Part shown: positions 34,417 through 43,304 of the stretch, piece by piece
How the letters are laid out: each line of letters begins with the position of its first letter
Numbering within the stretch: the stretch's first letter is position 1
Source of the DNA: CAZKGE01 sp964636405
GTDB lineage: Bacteria; Bacillota; Clostridia; Christensenellales; CAG-138
NCBI GenBank assembly: GCA_964636405.1
Contig: CAZWSI010000011.1
Span: forward strand, 1-64,000
Direction of reading: 5' to 3'
DNA: 64,000 nucleotides
The notes under the pieces: generated by a model
Seen by the model: only the letters and a program-made list of their open reading frames with translations
Database searches by the model: none
What the model was told of the DNA's origin: nothing
Program-made: the position numbers and the translations under genes

Positions 34417-36768
34417 TTATTTAAGCGTAACGACGGTCACGCCCGCGTCGCCCTCGCCGTACGCGCCGATGCGGAAGCTCTTTACCGCCGGATGCGAGCG
34501 CAGATAATTCTGCACGCCGGCGCGCAGCGCGCCCGTGCCCTTGCCGTGGATCACGGAGAATTCCTTGAGGCCCGTCACGTGCGCGTCGTCGATATAGCGG
34601 TCGATCTCGAGGATGGCCTCGTCCACAAGCTTCCCGCGCAAATCCAGCTCGAGAAAGCCGCTCTCCCGCTGCGGCGCGAGCACCACGCGGCTGCCCCCCG
34701 TCTGCTTCTTTTTCGGCGGCTCGATCACGCGCAGGTCGGCAAGCTGGGCGCTGAGCTTGATAATGCCCGCCTGCAACTGCACCTCGCCGCGCGCGTCCGG
34801 CGCTTTGAGCACCGTCGCCTCCTGCCCCATGGTGATCAGCTTCACCCGATCGCCCGGGCGGAGCGATTTGGGCGCTTCCCCATAGCTCTCCCTGGCGGTC
34901 ATCTGCTCAGAAAGGCGTTCCTCCGTTTTGCGCATCGCGTCGCGCTGCTCCTGTATGGCGCGCTCGAGCGCCTTTGGGTCGATATCCTTGATCTTGCGCA
35001 GCTCGCGAATCAGGTTTTCCATCTCCGCACGGGTCTCCGTTACCATGCGCCGCGCGTCCTCCTTCGCCTTTTGGCGAAGGAGCGTTTTTTCATCCTCCAG
35101 CTTTTGCTTTTCTTTGGTAAGCTCGCCGCGGATGCGCTCTGCGTCATACTGGGCCTGCTTTGCTTCCCGCAAGGCGGCCTCCGCGTTCCTTCTGGCTTCC
35201 TCCGCGCCGGAAAGCACATCCTCAAAGGCCACGTCCTTTTTACCGAGATACTCCGCCGCGCGGCTTATAACCGCTTCGTCAAGCCCGAGTCGGCGGGAAA
35301 TCTCAAAGGCGTTGGATTTTCCGGGAATGCCGATAAACAGCCGGTAGGTTGGGCAAAGCCTGTCCACGTCAAATTCCATGCTCGCGTTTTGCATGCCGCT
35401 TTTGGTGAGCGCAAAGGCCTTGATCTCGCTATAGTGCGTGGTGGCCACGGTACGCGCGCCGCGCTTGAAAAGCGTTTCCAAAATGGCCTGCGCAAGCGCC
35501 GCGCCCTCCACGGGGTCCGTGCCCGCGCCCAGCTCGTCGAGCAGCACAAGGGAGCGCTCGTCCGCGCTTTCCAGAATACGCACGATGTTTTTGGTGTGTG
35601 AGGAGAAGGTCGAAAGCGACTGTTCGATGGACTGCTCGTCGCCAATATCGGCAAAAACCCCGCTGAATACGGAAAGCCGCGTGCCTTCGTCGGCTGGCAC
35701 GAACAGGCCCGACATGGCCATAAGCGTAAAGAGCCCCACTGTTTTCAGCGTAACGGTTTTGCCGCCCGTATTCGGGCCGGTGATAATGAGCGTGGTAAAC
35801 GCGTCGCCCAGCCAGATATCTACGGGCACTACACTCTCCTTCGGCAGCAGCGGGTGACGGCCCTTTAAAATAAAGATCCTGCCGTCGTCGGTCAGCATCG
35901 GCCGGTGCGCGCGCATATCGCGCGCGGTCACGGCCTTGGCAAAGATGAGATCGAGCGCGCCCAAAATGACAAGGCTCCCGGCCAGCTCGTCCGCCAGCGG
36001 ATCAACCATGGCCGTCAAGCCCGCGAGGATGCGCTCAATCTCCGTGCGCTCCTGCGCCAGCAGCCGTTTATGCTCGTTGCCCAGCTCCACGCAGGCCGCT
36101 GGCTCGATAAAAAGCGTCGCGCCGCTCCCGCTTTGATCGTGCACAAGGCCCGGCACCTCGTTGCGGTACTCGGCCTTGACAGGCAGCGCGAAGCGGCCGT
36201 TGCGCATGGTGATGATGGACTCCTGCAAATATTTCTGGCTCGAGGCGCCGCGAATCATGGCGTTCAGCTTCTCCCGCACGCGCTCGTTGACAATGCGAAT
36301 TTGCCTGCGGATGCGCACAAGCTCGGGCGAGGCGTTGTCCGCAATCTCGTCCTCCGAAAGAATGCAGCGCGCAATCTCTTCCTCTACGCTCCGGCGCGCG
36401 GTCAGCCTGTTTGCCATCATGGCAAGGAGGCCCTCCGCGTCGCCGTCGTGCAGCACCTCGCGCGCACAGCGGGAAACGCGCAGGCAGGCCGCCACCTGTA
36501 GCAATTCGCCCGCCGACAGCGCCAGCGCGGCATGCACGCGGCGCAATAAATCCCGGATGTCCGGGAAGCCGTCGATGGGCGTGCGGCCCGTGCGACGGTA
36601 GATCGCGTCCGCCTCCCAGGTCTGCGTCAAAAGCGTTTCCGCGTCCGCAAGGCTCCCCGCCGGGCGGAGCCGCGAAGCCGCCTCCCTGCCGACGTCCGAG
36701 GCGAGGTGCGAGCTGATCAGCGCGACGATTTTATCGTATTCAAGGGTTGTCAGGACTTTTTCGTTCAT
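34417..36768 (-). CDS. mutS2: MutS2 ATPase/endonuclease
   Basis: A 783-residue MutS homologue without the mismatch-recognition domain. The core and clamp region is followed by the ATPase domain with Walker A ITGPNTGGKT (about residue 330), ST...SSHTKN and LLDELGAGTDP; a coiled-coil region (AEAALREAKQAQYDAERIRGEL) and a C-terminal Smr nuclease domain with LDLRGK and VIHGKGTGALR complete it. MutS2 acts on recombination intermediates and, in some species, on collided ribosomes. A good promoter lies at 36797-36826, with a MITE copy just upstream. Confidence 0.96.
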   Translation of the reverse strand: MNEKVLTTLEYDKIVALISSHLASDVGREAASRLRPAGSLADAETLLTQTWEADAIYRRTGRTPIDGFPDIRDLLRRVHAALALSAGELLQVAACLRVSRCAREVLHDGDAEGLLAMMANRLTARRSVEEEIARCILSEDEIADNASPELVRIRRQIRIVNERVREKLNAMIRGASSQKYLQESIITMRNGRFALPVKAEYRNEVPGLVHDQSGSGATLFIEPAACVELGNEHKRLLAQERTEIERILAGLTAMVDPLADELAGSLVILGALDLIFAKAVTARDMRAHRPMLTDDGRIFILKGRHPLLPKESVVPVDIWLGDAFTTLIITGPNTGGKTVTLKTVGLFTLMAMSGLFVPADEGTRLSVFSGVFADIGDEQSIEQSLSTFSSHTKNIVRILESADERSLVLLDELGAGTDPVEGAALAQAILETLFKRGARTVATTHYSEIKAFALTKSGMQNASMEFDVDRLCPTYRLFIGIPGKSNAFEISRRLGLDEAVISRAAEYLGKKDVAFEDVLSGAEEARRNAEAALREAKQAQYDAERIRGELTKEKQKLEDEKTLLRQKAKEDARRMVTETRAEMENLIRELRKIKDIDPKALERAIQEQRDAMRKTEERLSEQMTARESYGEAPKSLRPGDRVKLITMGQEATVLKAPDARGEVQLQAGIIKLSAQLADLRVIEPPKKKQTGGSRVVLAPQRESGFLELDLRGKLVDEAILEIDRYIDDAHVTGLKEFSVIHGKGTGALRAGVQNYLRSHPAVKSFRIGAYGEGDAGVTVVTLK

Positions 36769-36796
36769 ACCGCCGTTCCCACTGTAAATTTTGCTT

Positions 36797-36826
36797 ATCG
36801 TACCACGTCGCGCGGCCCGCCGTCAA
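36797..36826 (-). promoter_or_regulatory. Promoter of mutS2
   Basis: On the minus strand TTGACG (36826-36821), an 18-base spacer ending in TGG, and TACGAT (36802-36797). The MITE copy at 36846 begins 19 bases upstream of the -35 box. Confidence 0.7.
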
Positions 36827-36845
36827 CGCAAAGCGTGTTTGCAGC

Positions 36846-36994
36846 CAGGGCATGTTCATGAAAAAGTCTGCGGCTTGCAGAGAAAGAGTTTTCGCGCTGA
36901 TTTTGAAGAAAACTTCAAAACGAAGCCGCAAGAATCGATTACACAGGCGCACAGAGCGCCTAATTGCCTGAAAAGCTTTCATGAACATGCCCTG
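36846..36994 (+). mobile_element. MITE-like element, copy 1
   Basis: A 149-bp element with perfect 18-bp terminal inverted repeats (CAGGGCATGTTCATGAAA at 36846-36863 and its complement at 36977-36994). It is flanked by a 10-11-bp direct repeat (GTGTTTGCAGC at 36835-36845 and 36994-37004), a target-site duplication. Copy 2 at 60677-60825 differs by a single base and has a different duplication, so both arose by transposition. It is too short to encode a transposase. Internal inverted repeats (for example TTTTGAAG/CTTCAAAA) could fold its RNA. Duplication size suggests an IS4-like parent, which is an inference. The surrounding gap from 36769 to 37233 holds no gene. Confidence 0.92.
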
Positions 36995-37137
36995 TGTTTG
37001 CAGCGCGCCATCGGCGTATTGGTCATGGACATGCGCAGCCTTTGTGCAACGCTTGTTGAAAATGGAGATTTTTTAACAAAACACGCTCTATGATAAAAAA
37101 AGCGTATGCGCCCAGCGAAGGATTTTCATAAAAGGGA

Positions 37138-37167
37138 TTGCCTTTTTCAGAAAAACCGCAATAATAT
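37138..37167 (+). promoter_or_regulatory. Possible promoter of the amidohydrolase-alr pair
   Basis: TTGCCT (37138-37143), an 18-base spacer and TAATAT (37162-37167), 66 bases before the amidohydrolase start. The region 37005-37233 is otherwise AT-rich and shows no gene. Confidence 0.35.
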
Positions 37168-37233
37168 GAGATGTGCTTTGCGCATGCGCGTTTATTTGTG
37201 CGCGCTCGAAATGCGCAGGAAATGGAGATACGC

Positions 37234-38406
37234 ATGCTGCTGCTGAAAAACGCTTTGCTTTACCCCGTAACCCGGACGCCCTTCCGGGGAGACCTTCTCA
37301 CCGACAACGGAAAAATCATTTCGCTTGGCGAGGGACTGTCCGCGCCGGGCGCGGAGGAAATCGACCTCGCCGGGCGGAGCGTGTTCCCCGGCTTTATCGA
37401 CGCGCATTGCCACGTGGGCATGTGGGAGGACGGCATGGGCACGGAGGGCGCGGACGGGAACGAAAGCAGCAATCCCATCACCCCGCAAATGCGGGCCATA
37501 GACGGCCTCAACCCCTTCGATCCCTGCTTTATGGAGGGCTGCCGCGCGGGCGTGACCACGCTTGTGACGGGTCCGGGGAGCGCGAACGTGATCGGCGGGC
37601 AATTCGCGGCGCTCAAAACAGCCGGAGCCTCGCTCGACGAAAAGCTGATTCTGGCCCCCGTCGCCATGAAGGCTGCCGTGGGTGAAAACCCCAAGGTCGT
37701 TTACGGGGGGAACAAGGTCACGCCGCTTACGCGCATGGCCATCGCTTCACTCTTTCGCAAAACGCTCACCGACGCGCAGGAGTACGCCGCCGCAAAGGAA
37801 CGCGGCAAGACGGACCCGGACAAGTCGCCCGCCAAGGACATGGCCATGGAGGCGCTCTTGCCCGTGCTTTCACGCGAGCTGCCCATGAAAATTCACGCGC
37901 ACCGAGCCGACGATATCCTAACGGCCCTGCGGCTCGCGCGGGAATTCCATATCCGCATCACCATCGAGCACTGCACGGAGGGGCATCTTATCACCGACGT
38001 GCTCAAGCCCCAGCTCGACGAATTGGGCGCGCGCATCATTGTCGGCCCCCTGCTCTCGGAGCGGAGCAAGATCGAGCTGCGCAATTTGAGCTACGACGCG
38101 CCCCGCATCCTCTGGCAGGCGGGCATTCCCTTCGCCATGATGACCGATCATCCTGTCATCCCCATTCAGTATCTGCCCGTTTGCGCGGGCCTGGCCGTGC
38201 GCAGCGGACTGCCCGAGGACGTAGCGCTTGCGTCCATTACCATCGAGCCCGCGCGCACCGTGGGCCTCGACGCGCGGATTGGCTCCCTCGACCCCGGCAA
38301 GGACGCGGATCTCGCGGTCTACGACGGGCATCCCTTCGATACGCGCGCACGCTGCGTGCTCACGCTTGTGAATGGCGCGCGGGTATACGACGCGCGGGAG
38401 GCGTAA
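37234..38406 (+). CDS. Amidohydrolase family protein (imidazolonepropionase-like)
   Basis: A 390-residue metal-dependent hydrolase. The N-terminal beta-sandwich leads to the metal motif FPGFIDAHCHVGMWE; further metal ligands are in KIHAHRADD, ITIEHCTEGH and MMTDHPV, and the C-terminal sandwich ends in GSLDPGKDADLAVYDG. This is the imidazolonepropionase/YtcJ-like amidohydrolase branch; the substrate is unknown. The start follows GGAGATACGC at 37234; an ATG at 37222 is less well placed. alr follows after four bases, so the two are cotranscribed. Confidence 0.88.
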   Translation: MLLLKNALLYPVTRTPFRGDLLTDNGKIISLGEGLSAPGAEEIDLAGRSVFPGFIDAHCHVGMWEDGMGTEGADGNESSNPITPQMRAIDGLNPFDPCFMEGCRAGVTTLVTGPGSANVIGGQFAALKTAGASLDEKLILAPVAMKAAVGENPKVVYGGNKVTPLTRMAIASLFRKTLTDAQEYAAAKERGKTDPDKSPAKDMAMEALLPVLSRELPMKIHAHRADDILTALRLAREFHIRITIEHCTEGHLITDVLKPQLDELGARIIVGPLLSERSKIELRNLSYDAPRILWQAGIPFAMMTDHPVIPIQYLPVCAGLAVRSGLPEDVALASITIEPARTVGLDARIGSLDPGKDADLAVYDGHPFDTRARCVLTLVNGARVYDAREA

Positions 38407-38410
38407 GACC

Positions 38411-39517
38411 ATGCTTCGGGAAACCTACTGCGAAGTTTCGCTTTCAAATTTCAGGCACAATATCCGCGTGCTGCGCGCCATGTGCCCGCAGGGCGTCAAG
38501 TTCCTCGCCGTCATCAAGGCCAACGCCTATGGGCACGGCATCCGCGCCTGCGGCATGGCGGCGCTCGAGGCGGGCGCGGACTATCTCGGCGTGGCGATTG
38601 CGGACGAGGGCGACGTGCTGCGCGAAACGGGCATTACGGCCCCCATCCTCATCATCGGCGCAACCGCGCCCCGCGCCATGGAACATGTGCTCGACAGCGG
38701 GCTAACGCCCACAATCTTCACCTGCGGGGCGCTTTTGCATTTGCAGCAGACGGCAGAAAGGCTGGGCGTGACCGCGCCCTTTCACTTTAAAATCGATTCC
38801 GGCATGAACCGCATCGGCTTTCGGAGCCTTGATGAATTTGAAAAGGCGCTTTCGCTCCTTGCAGACTGCCCGAATCTGCGCTTCGACGGCATGTTTACGC
38901 ACTTTGCCGTATCCGAAATCGAAGACAAGAGTTTTACGGCCGGGCAGGCGGCGCGTTTTTCGGCGTTCGTAGCGGCGGCGCGCGCACGCGGCTACAGCCC
39001 CGTCGTTCACGCGTCCAACAGCGGCGCGATTCTCGATCTGCCCCAGTTTTGCTACGATATGGTGCGCGGCGGCATCGCCATGTACGGCTATCATCCAAAC
39101 GGAAAGCCCTGCGAAGCGCTGCTGCCCGTGCTGAGCTGGAAAACCGAGGTTTCGCATGTGAAGCGCATCGAGGCGGGCGAGGGCGTAAGCTATGGGCTTA
39201 CCTATGTGGCGACCCGCCCCACCACCGTGGCTACGCTCCCTGTTGGCTACGGGGACGGCTATAAGCGCACTTTCAGCAACAGGGCGGAGGTGCTGATTCA
39301 CGGGAAGCGAGTCAGGCAGATTGGCACGGTGTGCATGGATCAGATTCTTTGCGACGTTACGGAGCTCGCGGACGTGCAGACGGGCGATGAGGCGGTGCTG
39401 CTTGGCCGGCAGGGCGACGCGCGTATTACGGCCGACGAGCTGGCCGCGTGGGGCGATACCATCAGCTACGAAATCCTCCTTAGCATCAGCGACCGCGTGC
39501 CGCGCGTTTACATTTAA
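38411..39517 (+). CDS. alr: Alanine racemase
   Basis: The 368-residue PLP enzyme makes D-alanine for peptidoglycan. The N-terminal barrel has the PLP lysine in AVIKANAYGHG; the catalytic tyrosine lies in GVSYGLTYVA in the second half; VGYGDGYKR and the C-terminal domain DQILCDVT are typical. The start follows GGAGGCGTAAGACC. It sits four bases downstream of the amidohydrolase and is followed by a terminator. Confidence 0.96.
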   Translation: MLRETYCEVSLSNFRHNIRVLRAMCPQGVKFLAVIKANAYGHGIRACGMAALEAGADYLGVAIADEGDVLRETGITAPILIIGATAPRAMEHVLDSGLTPTIFTCGALLHLQQTAERLGVTAPFHFKIDSGMNRIGFRSLDEFEKALSLLADCPNLRFDGMFTHFAVSEIEDKSFTAGQAARFSAFVAAARARGYSPVVHASNSGAILDLPQFCYDMVRGGIAMYGYHPNGKPCEALLPVLSWKTEVSHVKRIEAGEGVSYGLTYVATRPTTVATLPVGYGDGYKRTFSNRAEVLIHGKRVRQIGTVCMDQILCDVTELADVQTGDEAVLLGRQGDARITADELAAWGDTISYEILLSISDRVPRVYI

Positions 39518-39539
39518 AAAGGAATGCGAAAAATCGAAA

Positions 39540-39574
39540 GGGCCGCCTAGCAAAAACGAGGCGGCTCTTGGTTT
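39540..39574 (+). terminator. Terminator between alr and nnrD
   Basis: A 9-bp stem (39540-39548 with 39559-39567, one G-T pair) with an A-rich loop, followed by TTGGTTT on the plus strand. The minus strand side is also followed by a T-rich stretch, so it may act for both convergent genes. Confidence 0.65.
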
Positions 39575-39590
39575 GCGTGTAGGGGCCGCT

Positions 39591-40460
39591 TTATCGCGCG
39601 AGCGCGTGCAGCGTGCCCGCCACGGCGGAAAGCACATCCGTCGCCATGAGCATGCGGTTTCCAAGCAGCTCGAGGGCCGTATCGGCAGAGCTTCCCAGCA
39701 GAAACGCGCCCGCACAGGCCGCGTCGAAGGGCGCAAGGCCCTGCGCGAGGAGTCCGGTTACAAGGCCCGCCAGCACATCGCCGCTGCCGCCCTTGGCAAG
39801 GCCCGCATTGCCGGCAGTATTGACGCGGCGGCGATCCTTTTCCGCAATCATGCTCACCGCGTCCTTAAGGAGCACGACGCAGTTCCATTCATCCGCATAT
39901 GCGCGGGCAACGTCCGCGGTGTCCGCCTTGATCTGCTGCATGCTCAGGCCGGTCAGACGCGCCATTTCGCCCGCATGGGGCGTTAATATGACCTTTGGAT
40001 GGAGACGGCCGAGCCACTCGCGCCGCGCAGCCATAAAATTGAGCGCGTCCGCGTCCAGCACGAGCGGAAGGCCCGTTTCCAGCACGGCGGCGAGCAAACG
40101 CGCGTCCGCCATATTTCCCATACCGCAGCCCACGCATAGCGCGTTCTTGCCGGAAAGCAACGCAAGCGCGCCATCCAGCGCGCTTTTGTCCCAATCTCCG
40201 CCCGCGCCAACTGGCAGGCAGACGGCTTCCGGCAGCGCGCAGAAGGCGGGCTTCACGCGCGCGGGAACCGCCGCGAACAAAATGCCGCAGCCCGCGCGCA
40301 GGGCGGCCGCAGAGGAAAGCAACGCCGCGCCCGTATAGCTTTCGCTGCCCACGCAAAGCAGCGCGCGACCGTTCTCGCCCTTGTTGCTCGCAACAGGGCG
40401 CGGCGGCAGGAGCGCGCTTATCTCCACGCGCGTAAGCTCCGCAGGCGTTGCGGCATTCAT
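39591..40460 (-). CDS. nnrD: ADP-dependent NAD(P)H-hydrate dehydratase
   Basis: A 289-residue ribokinase-like enzyme that repairs hydrated NAD(P)H. Family motifs are NKGENGRALLCVGSESYTGA, LDADALN, ILTPHAGEMARL and NTAGNAGLAKGGSGDVLAG. It corresponds to the C-terminal domain of the usual fused YjeF protein; the epimerase half (YjeF_N) is absent here. Its ATG overlaps the acpS stop (ATGA). Confidence 0.93.
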   Translation of the reverse strand: MNAATPAELTRVEISALLPPRPVASNKGENGRALLCVGSESYTGAALLSSAAALRAGCGILFAAVPARVKPAFCALPEAVCLPVGAGGDWDKSALDGALALLSGKNALCVGCGMGNMADARLLAAVLETGLPLVLDADALNFMAARREWLGRLHPKVILTPHAGEMARLTGLSMQQIKADTADVARAYADEWNCVVLLKDAVSMIAEKDRRRVNTAGNAGLAKGGSGDVLAGLVTGLLAQGLAPFDAACAGAFLLGSSADTALELLGNRMLMATDVLSAVAGTLHALAR

Positions 40461-40831
40461 ACCGCGCTCTCCCACACAGCCTGCGCAACGGCAAACCCGC
40501 CGTCATGCGAAATGGATATGTGCATGAGCGCGCCGGAGGCGCTGCCCGCAAGCGCGGCGGCAAGGCCGTGCAAAAGCGCGCTGGGCGCGCCGCTTTCGCG
40601 GTGCAGAATTTCGATATCCGTCATGGCAAAGCCCGAAACGCCCGTGCCAAGCGCCTTTGCGACGGCCTCCTTGGCGGCGTACATGCCAGCGTACACCTCG
40701 GGCCGCGCGTTATGCGCCGCCGCGTACGCGCGCTCGCTTGCGGTAAACACGCGACGCACAAAGGTTTCCGCCTGCACTGCCTTTTCCATGCGGGCAATCT
40801 CGCACAGATCAATCCCCGTTCCCAAAATCAT
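40457..40831 (-). CDS. acpS: Holo-[acyl-carrier-protein] synthase
   Basis: The 124-residue enzyme transfers 4'-phosphopantetheine from CoA to acyl carrier protein. Signature segments are GTGIDLCEIARME at the N-terminus with the metal aspartate, and YAAKEAVAKALGTG; the tail has LMHISISHDGGFAVA. The start at 40831 follows GGAGGATACGG and overlaps the end of recX by 23 bases. It is coupled to nnrD, as in many Firmicutes. Confidence 0.96.
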   Translation of the reverse strand: MILGTGIDLCEIARMEKAVQAETFVRRVFTASERAYAAAHNARPEVYAGMYAAKEAVAKALGTGVSGFAMTDIEILHRESGAPSALLHGLAAALAGSASGALMHISISHDGGFAVAQAVWESAV

Positions 40832-41372
40832 CCGTATCCTCCGCGCCCTCAAAAAGACGCTCCAGTGCGGCGCGAATAACGCCATTGTCAAAGCCGCAGG
40901 CGTACAGGCGCTGCGATACGCGGCGCGCGCGTTCGCGCGGCTCCGTTTCCGCGTACTTACGCATATACTTTTCCCCAAGCGCGGCGGCGTTATCAAGCTC
41001 TTGCCCGTCGCTCACAGCGGAAAGCGCGGCTTCTATCGCCTCCGGCTCCGCCTCGTGCGCGGCAAGCTGTTCGCGCAGGTGGCGGCGGCTCACAGGCTTC
41101 GCCCGCAAGCGGGATTCCACAAAGGAACGGCAGTACGCTTCGTCGCCCAGCAGATTGAGTTCCTTCAGGCGCTCCACCGTCTCATAAATCTCTACCTCGC
41201 CGTATTCCTTTTCGTCGAGATAGCGCTCCACCTCGCGGCAGGTGCGCGCGGCGTAGCCAAGGCAGGAGAGCGCGGCGTCCATGGGCGACCTGCCCGCGGC
41301 CTTGTGCGAGGCGGGCGAAGGACCGTCCTTTTTTTGCCCCTTCGGAGCGGAAGTTTGCAATTTGCGTATCAT
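40809..41372 (-). CDS. recX: Regulatory protein RecX
   Basis: A 187-residue, mostly helical RecX-family protein that modulates RecA. Three-helix repeats are visible: AALSCLGYAARTCREVERYL, LLGDEAYCRSFVESRL, and ERARRVSQRLYACGFDNGVI. The first 30 residues are basic and not conserved. The ATG at 41372 has no ribosome site but stands six bases after an extended -10 box, so the mRNA may be leaderless; an alternative start is the internal ATG at residue 31, preceded by a weak AGGT. recA is not in the window. Confidence 0.85.
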   Translation of the reverse strand: MIRKLQTSAPKGQKKDGPSPASHKAAGRSPMDAALSCLGYAARTCREVERYLDEKEYGEVEIYETVERLKELNLLGDEAYCRSFVESRLRAKPVSRRHLREQLAAHEAEPEAIEAALSAVSDGQELDNAAALGEKYMRKYAETEPRERARRVSQRLYACGFDNGVIRAALERLFEGAEDTDDFGNGD

Positions 41373-41378
41373 GTCTAC

Positions 41379-41407
41379 AATATAGCATAACGGCGTCAAA
41401 CGGACAA
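41379..41407 (-). promoter_or_regulatory. Extended -10 promoter of recX (leaderless start)
   Basis: On the minus strand TTGTCC (41407-41402), a 17-base spacer ending in TGC, and TATATT (41384-41379). Only six bases separate the -10 box from the recX ATG, so transcription should begin at or next to the start codon. Confidence 0.65.
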
Positions 41408-41509
41408 CGGTTTTCGCGGCCCGGCTTGCGCTGATGGGGTTGTCCTATGCCATGTTTTCCTTCAATCGGGGAGACGGCATGAACAATTTGTAACAAATGG
41501 CGCTGCGTA

Positions 41510-41539
41510 TTGGAATTTACATGCAAACAGCGTCATAAT
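41510..41539 (+). promoter_or_regulatory. Possible promoter of the VanW-family gene
   Basis: TTGGAA (41510-41515), an 18-base spacer and CATAAT (41534-41539), 41 bases before the start codon, divergent from the recX promoter. Confidence 0.5.
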
Positions 41540-41580
41540 CAAGTAGAATGTTCGCACCAGCAAAGGGGGTACGCCTGCAC

Positions 41581-43209
41581 ATGGAAAACGGATTGCTTCC
41601 CGTGGAGGAAATTTACCGCAAGAAGATGCGGAAAAAGAAGAGAGGATTTCTTCACGGCACCAGCACCCAGCAACGGATTATCCTGATCGTTCTCATGGGC
41701 CTGATCGTTCTTTTGATCACCCTGTTTATCGCGTTTTTCGTGATTGGACGCAGGCAGGAGCGGGAAGAGGCAGCCGCGCTTTTGGCGCAGGAGGAGGCGC
41801 GCAGGCAGGAGCAGGCCGAGCAAATCGCCGCCTTTGAGGCTTTGACCGGCTCGGAGCACTTTCTTGAGGGCGTCACTGTGGACGGCGTAAGCATCGGCGG
41901 CATGACCATGAGCGAGGCCAAAAACGCGCTTGCCTCGCACATACAGAGCTGCGCGCCCTCCGGCATGCTTCAGCTCACCTTTGAAGATGAGATCTACGCC
42001 TTTGACCTGGGCTTGATCACCGCCTCCTGCGATCTCGACGCGGTGCTTGCTTCCGCCTCGCAGCTCGGAAAGACCGGCGATTACGCAACCGCCTTGAAGG
42101 AGGCGGAGGATGTAAAGCTGAACGGCCGCGCCTTTTCGCTGACGGCCAGCTATGATTTTTCGCCCGTCGCGGCGCGGGTATCCGAAATTGCGCTCTCCAT
42201 CAATAAAGCGGCGCAGAACGCAAGCGTATACATCGAATCCGGCGACGTGCGCAGCATTGGCTATACCGATCCCGTGCCGGGCGTAACGGTGCTTGAGGAG
42301 GAGCTGGCAAGCGCCATTACAGACGCGATTTCGAGCGGCAGCACGGCGGCCATCCCCATCCCCGTGCTTCAGGTTGAGCCATCCGTCACCAAGGAAATGC
42401 TCGCCGCTTCCTACAAGCTCCGGGGCGCGGCTGACACCAGCTTTTCCGGCAGCGAATCCAACCGCGTTTACAACATCAAAAAGGGCGTCGAGCTCATGAA
42501 CGGCACCGTGCTTAAGCCCGGCGAGGTTTTTTCCTCAAACGACAAGCTGGGCGTTCGCACCTATTCCAACGGCTGGAAGGAGGCCAACGCCTATGTCAGC
42601 GGTGCGACCGACCGGCAGGCCGGCGGCGGCGTGTGCCAGCTCTCCTCCACCCTGTATAATGCGGCGGTCAAGGCCGATCTTGAAATTGTGGAGCGGCGCA
42701 ATCATTCCATGCCCGTAAGCTACGTTTCCAAGGGTCTGGACGCGACCATCAACTCGGTGGGCAATATCATCGATTTTAAGTTTAAGAACAATACGGGCAG
42801 CGATATCGTGATTTTCTGCTATACGGAGAGCAAGCGGGTCTATTTTGAAATTTACGGCGTGCCCTTTGACACGACGGAATACGACCAGATTAAGCTCAGC
42901 AGCAAGAAAATTGAAACGCTCGAGCCCGATACCGAGCTGGTTCAGGTGCTGGACGAAACCCTGCCCGCGGGCGCGTCCGAGGTAGTCGTTGCGCGGCAAA
43001 ACGGCTCCATCTACCAATCCTACAAAGAATACTACCTCAACGGCACGCTTGTGCGCTCGGAAAAGCTCGCGCTGTCCACCTATAAGGCATTTGCGGGCGA
43101 AATGCGCGTAGGACCCTCCCCCACGCTTGGGCCTGTGATAACGCCCCCGCCCGCCACGCCTACGCCCGAGCCGTCGCCCACGCCGATAATCGCGCCCGTA
43201 ACACCCTGA
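41581..43209 (+). CDS. VanW family cell-surface protein
   Basis: A 542-residue single-pass membrane protein. A basic cytoplasmic N-terminus (KKMRKKKRG) precedes a membrane helix (about 34-57), a Glu/Gln-rich stalk, a peptidoglycan-binding-like domain with VDGVSIGGMTMSEAKNAL, and the VanW domain with FSSNDKLGVRTYSNGWKEA and AGGGVCQLSSTLYNA at about 330-380. A G5-like region and a Pro/Thr tail follow. VanW proteins occur in vancomycin-resistance clusters, but most, like this one, are chromosomal and of unknown function. The start follows AAAGGGGGTACGCCTGCAC. Confidence 0.88.
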   Translation: MENGLLPVEEIYRKKMRKKKRGFLHGTSTQQRIILIVLMGLIVLLITLFIAFFVIGRRQEREEAAALLAQEEARRQEQAEQIAAFEALTGSEHFLEGVTVDGVSIGGMTMSEAKNALASHIQSCAPSGMLQLTFEDEIYAFDLGLITASCDLDAVLASASQLGKTGDYATALKEAEDVKLNGRAFSLTASYDFSPVAARVSEIALSINKAAQNASVYIESGDVRSIGYTDPVPGVTVLEEELASAITDAISSGSTAAIPIPVLQVEPSVTKEMLAASYKLRGAADTSFSGSESNRVYNIKKGVELMNGTVLKPGEVFSSNDKLGVRTYSNGWKEANAYVSGATDRQAGGGVCQLSSTLYNAAVKADLEIVERRNHSMPVSYVSKGLDATINSVGNIIDFKFKNNTGSDIVIFCYTESKRVYFEIYGVPFDTTEYDQIKLSSKKIETLEPDTELVQVLDETLPAGASEVVVARQNGSIYQSYKEYYLNGTLVRSEKLALSTYKAFAGEMRVGPSPTLGPVITPPPATPTPEPSPTPIIAPVTP

Positions 43210-43257
43210 GCGAGGACTTGCCAAGCGTTGGCAATGCCCGCAGACACAACAGAAAAC

Positions 43258-43287
43258 AAAGCGGAGGCGATTGTGCCTCCGCTTTTT
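43258..43287 (+). terminator. Terminator after the VanW gene
   Basis: An 11-bp A/GC-rich stem (43258-43268 with 43275-43285) with a six-base loop ends in a run of T. On the minus strand the A-run upstream becomes a T tail, so it can also serve the convergent cysteine desulfurase gene. Confidence 0.88.
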
Positions 43288-43304
43288 GCTCAGGGGCGTA
43301 TTCC

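Noticed and set aside
36846..36994. The 149-bp repeat as part of a coding gene
   Set aside because: A short frame crosses both copies on the minus strand, but it runs through the inverted ends into different flanks and has no ribosome site; target duplications show that it is an inserted element.
41581..43209. A vancomycin resistance gene
   Set aside because: VanW-domain proteins are common chromosomal surface proteins; no vanHAX or vanRS genes accompany it.
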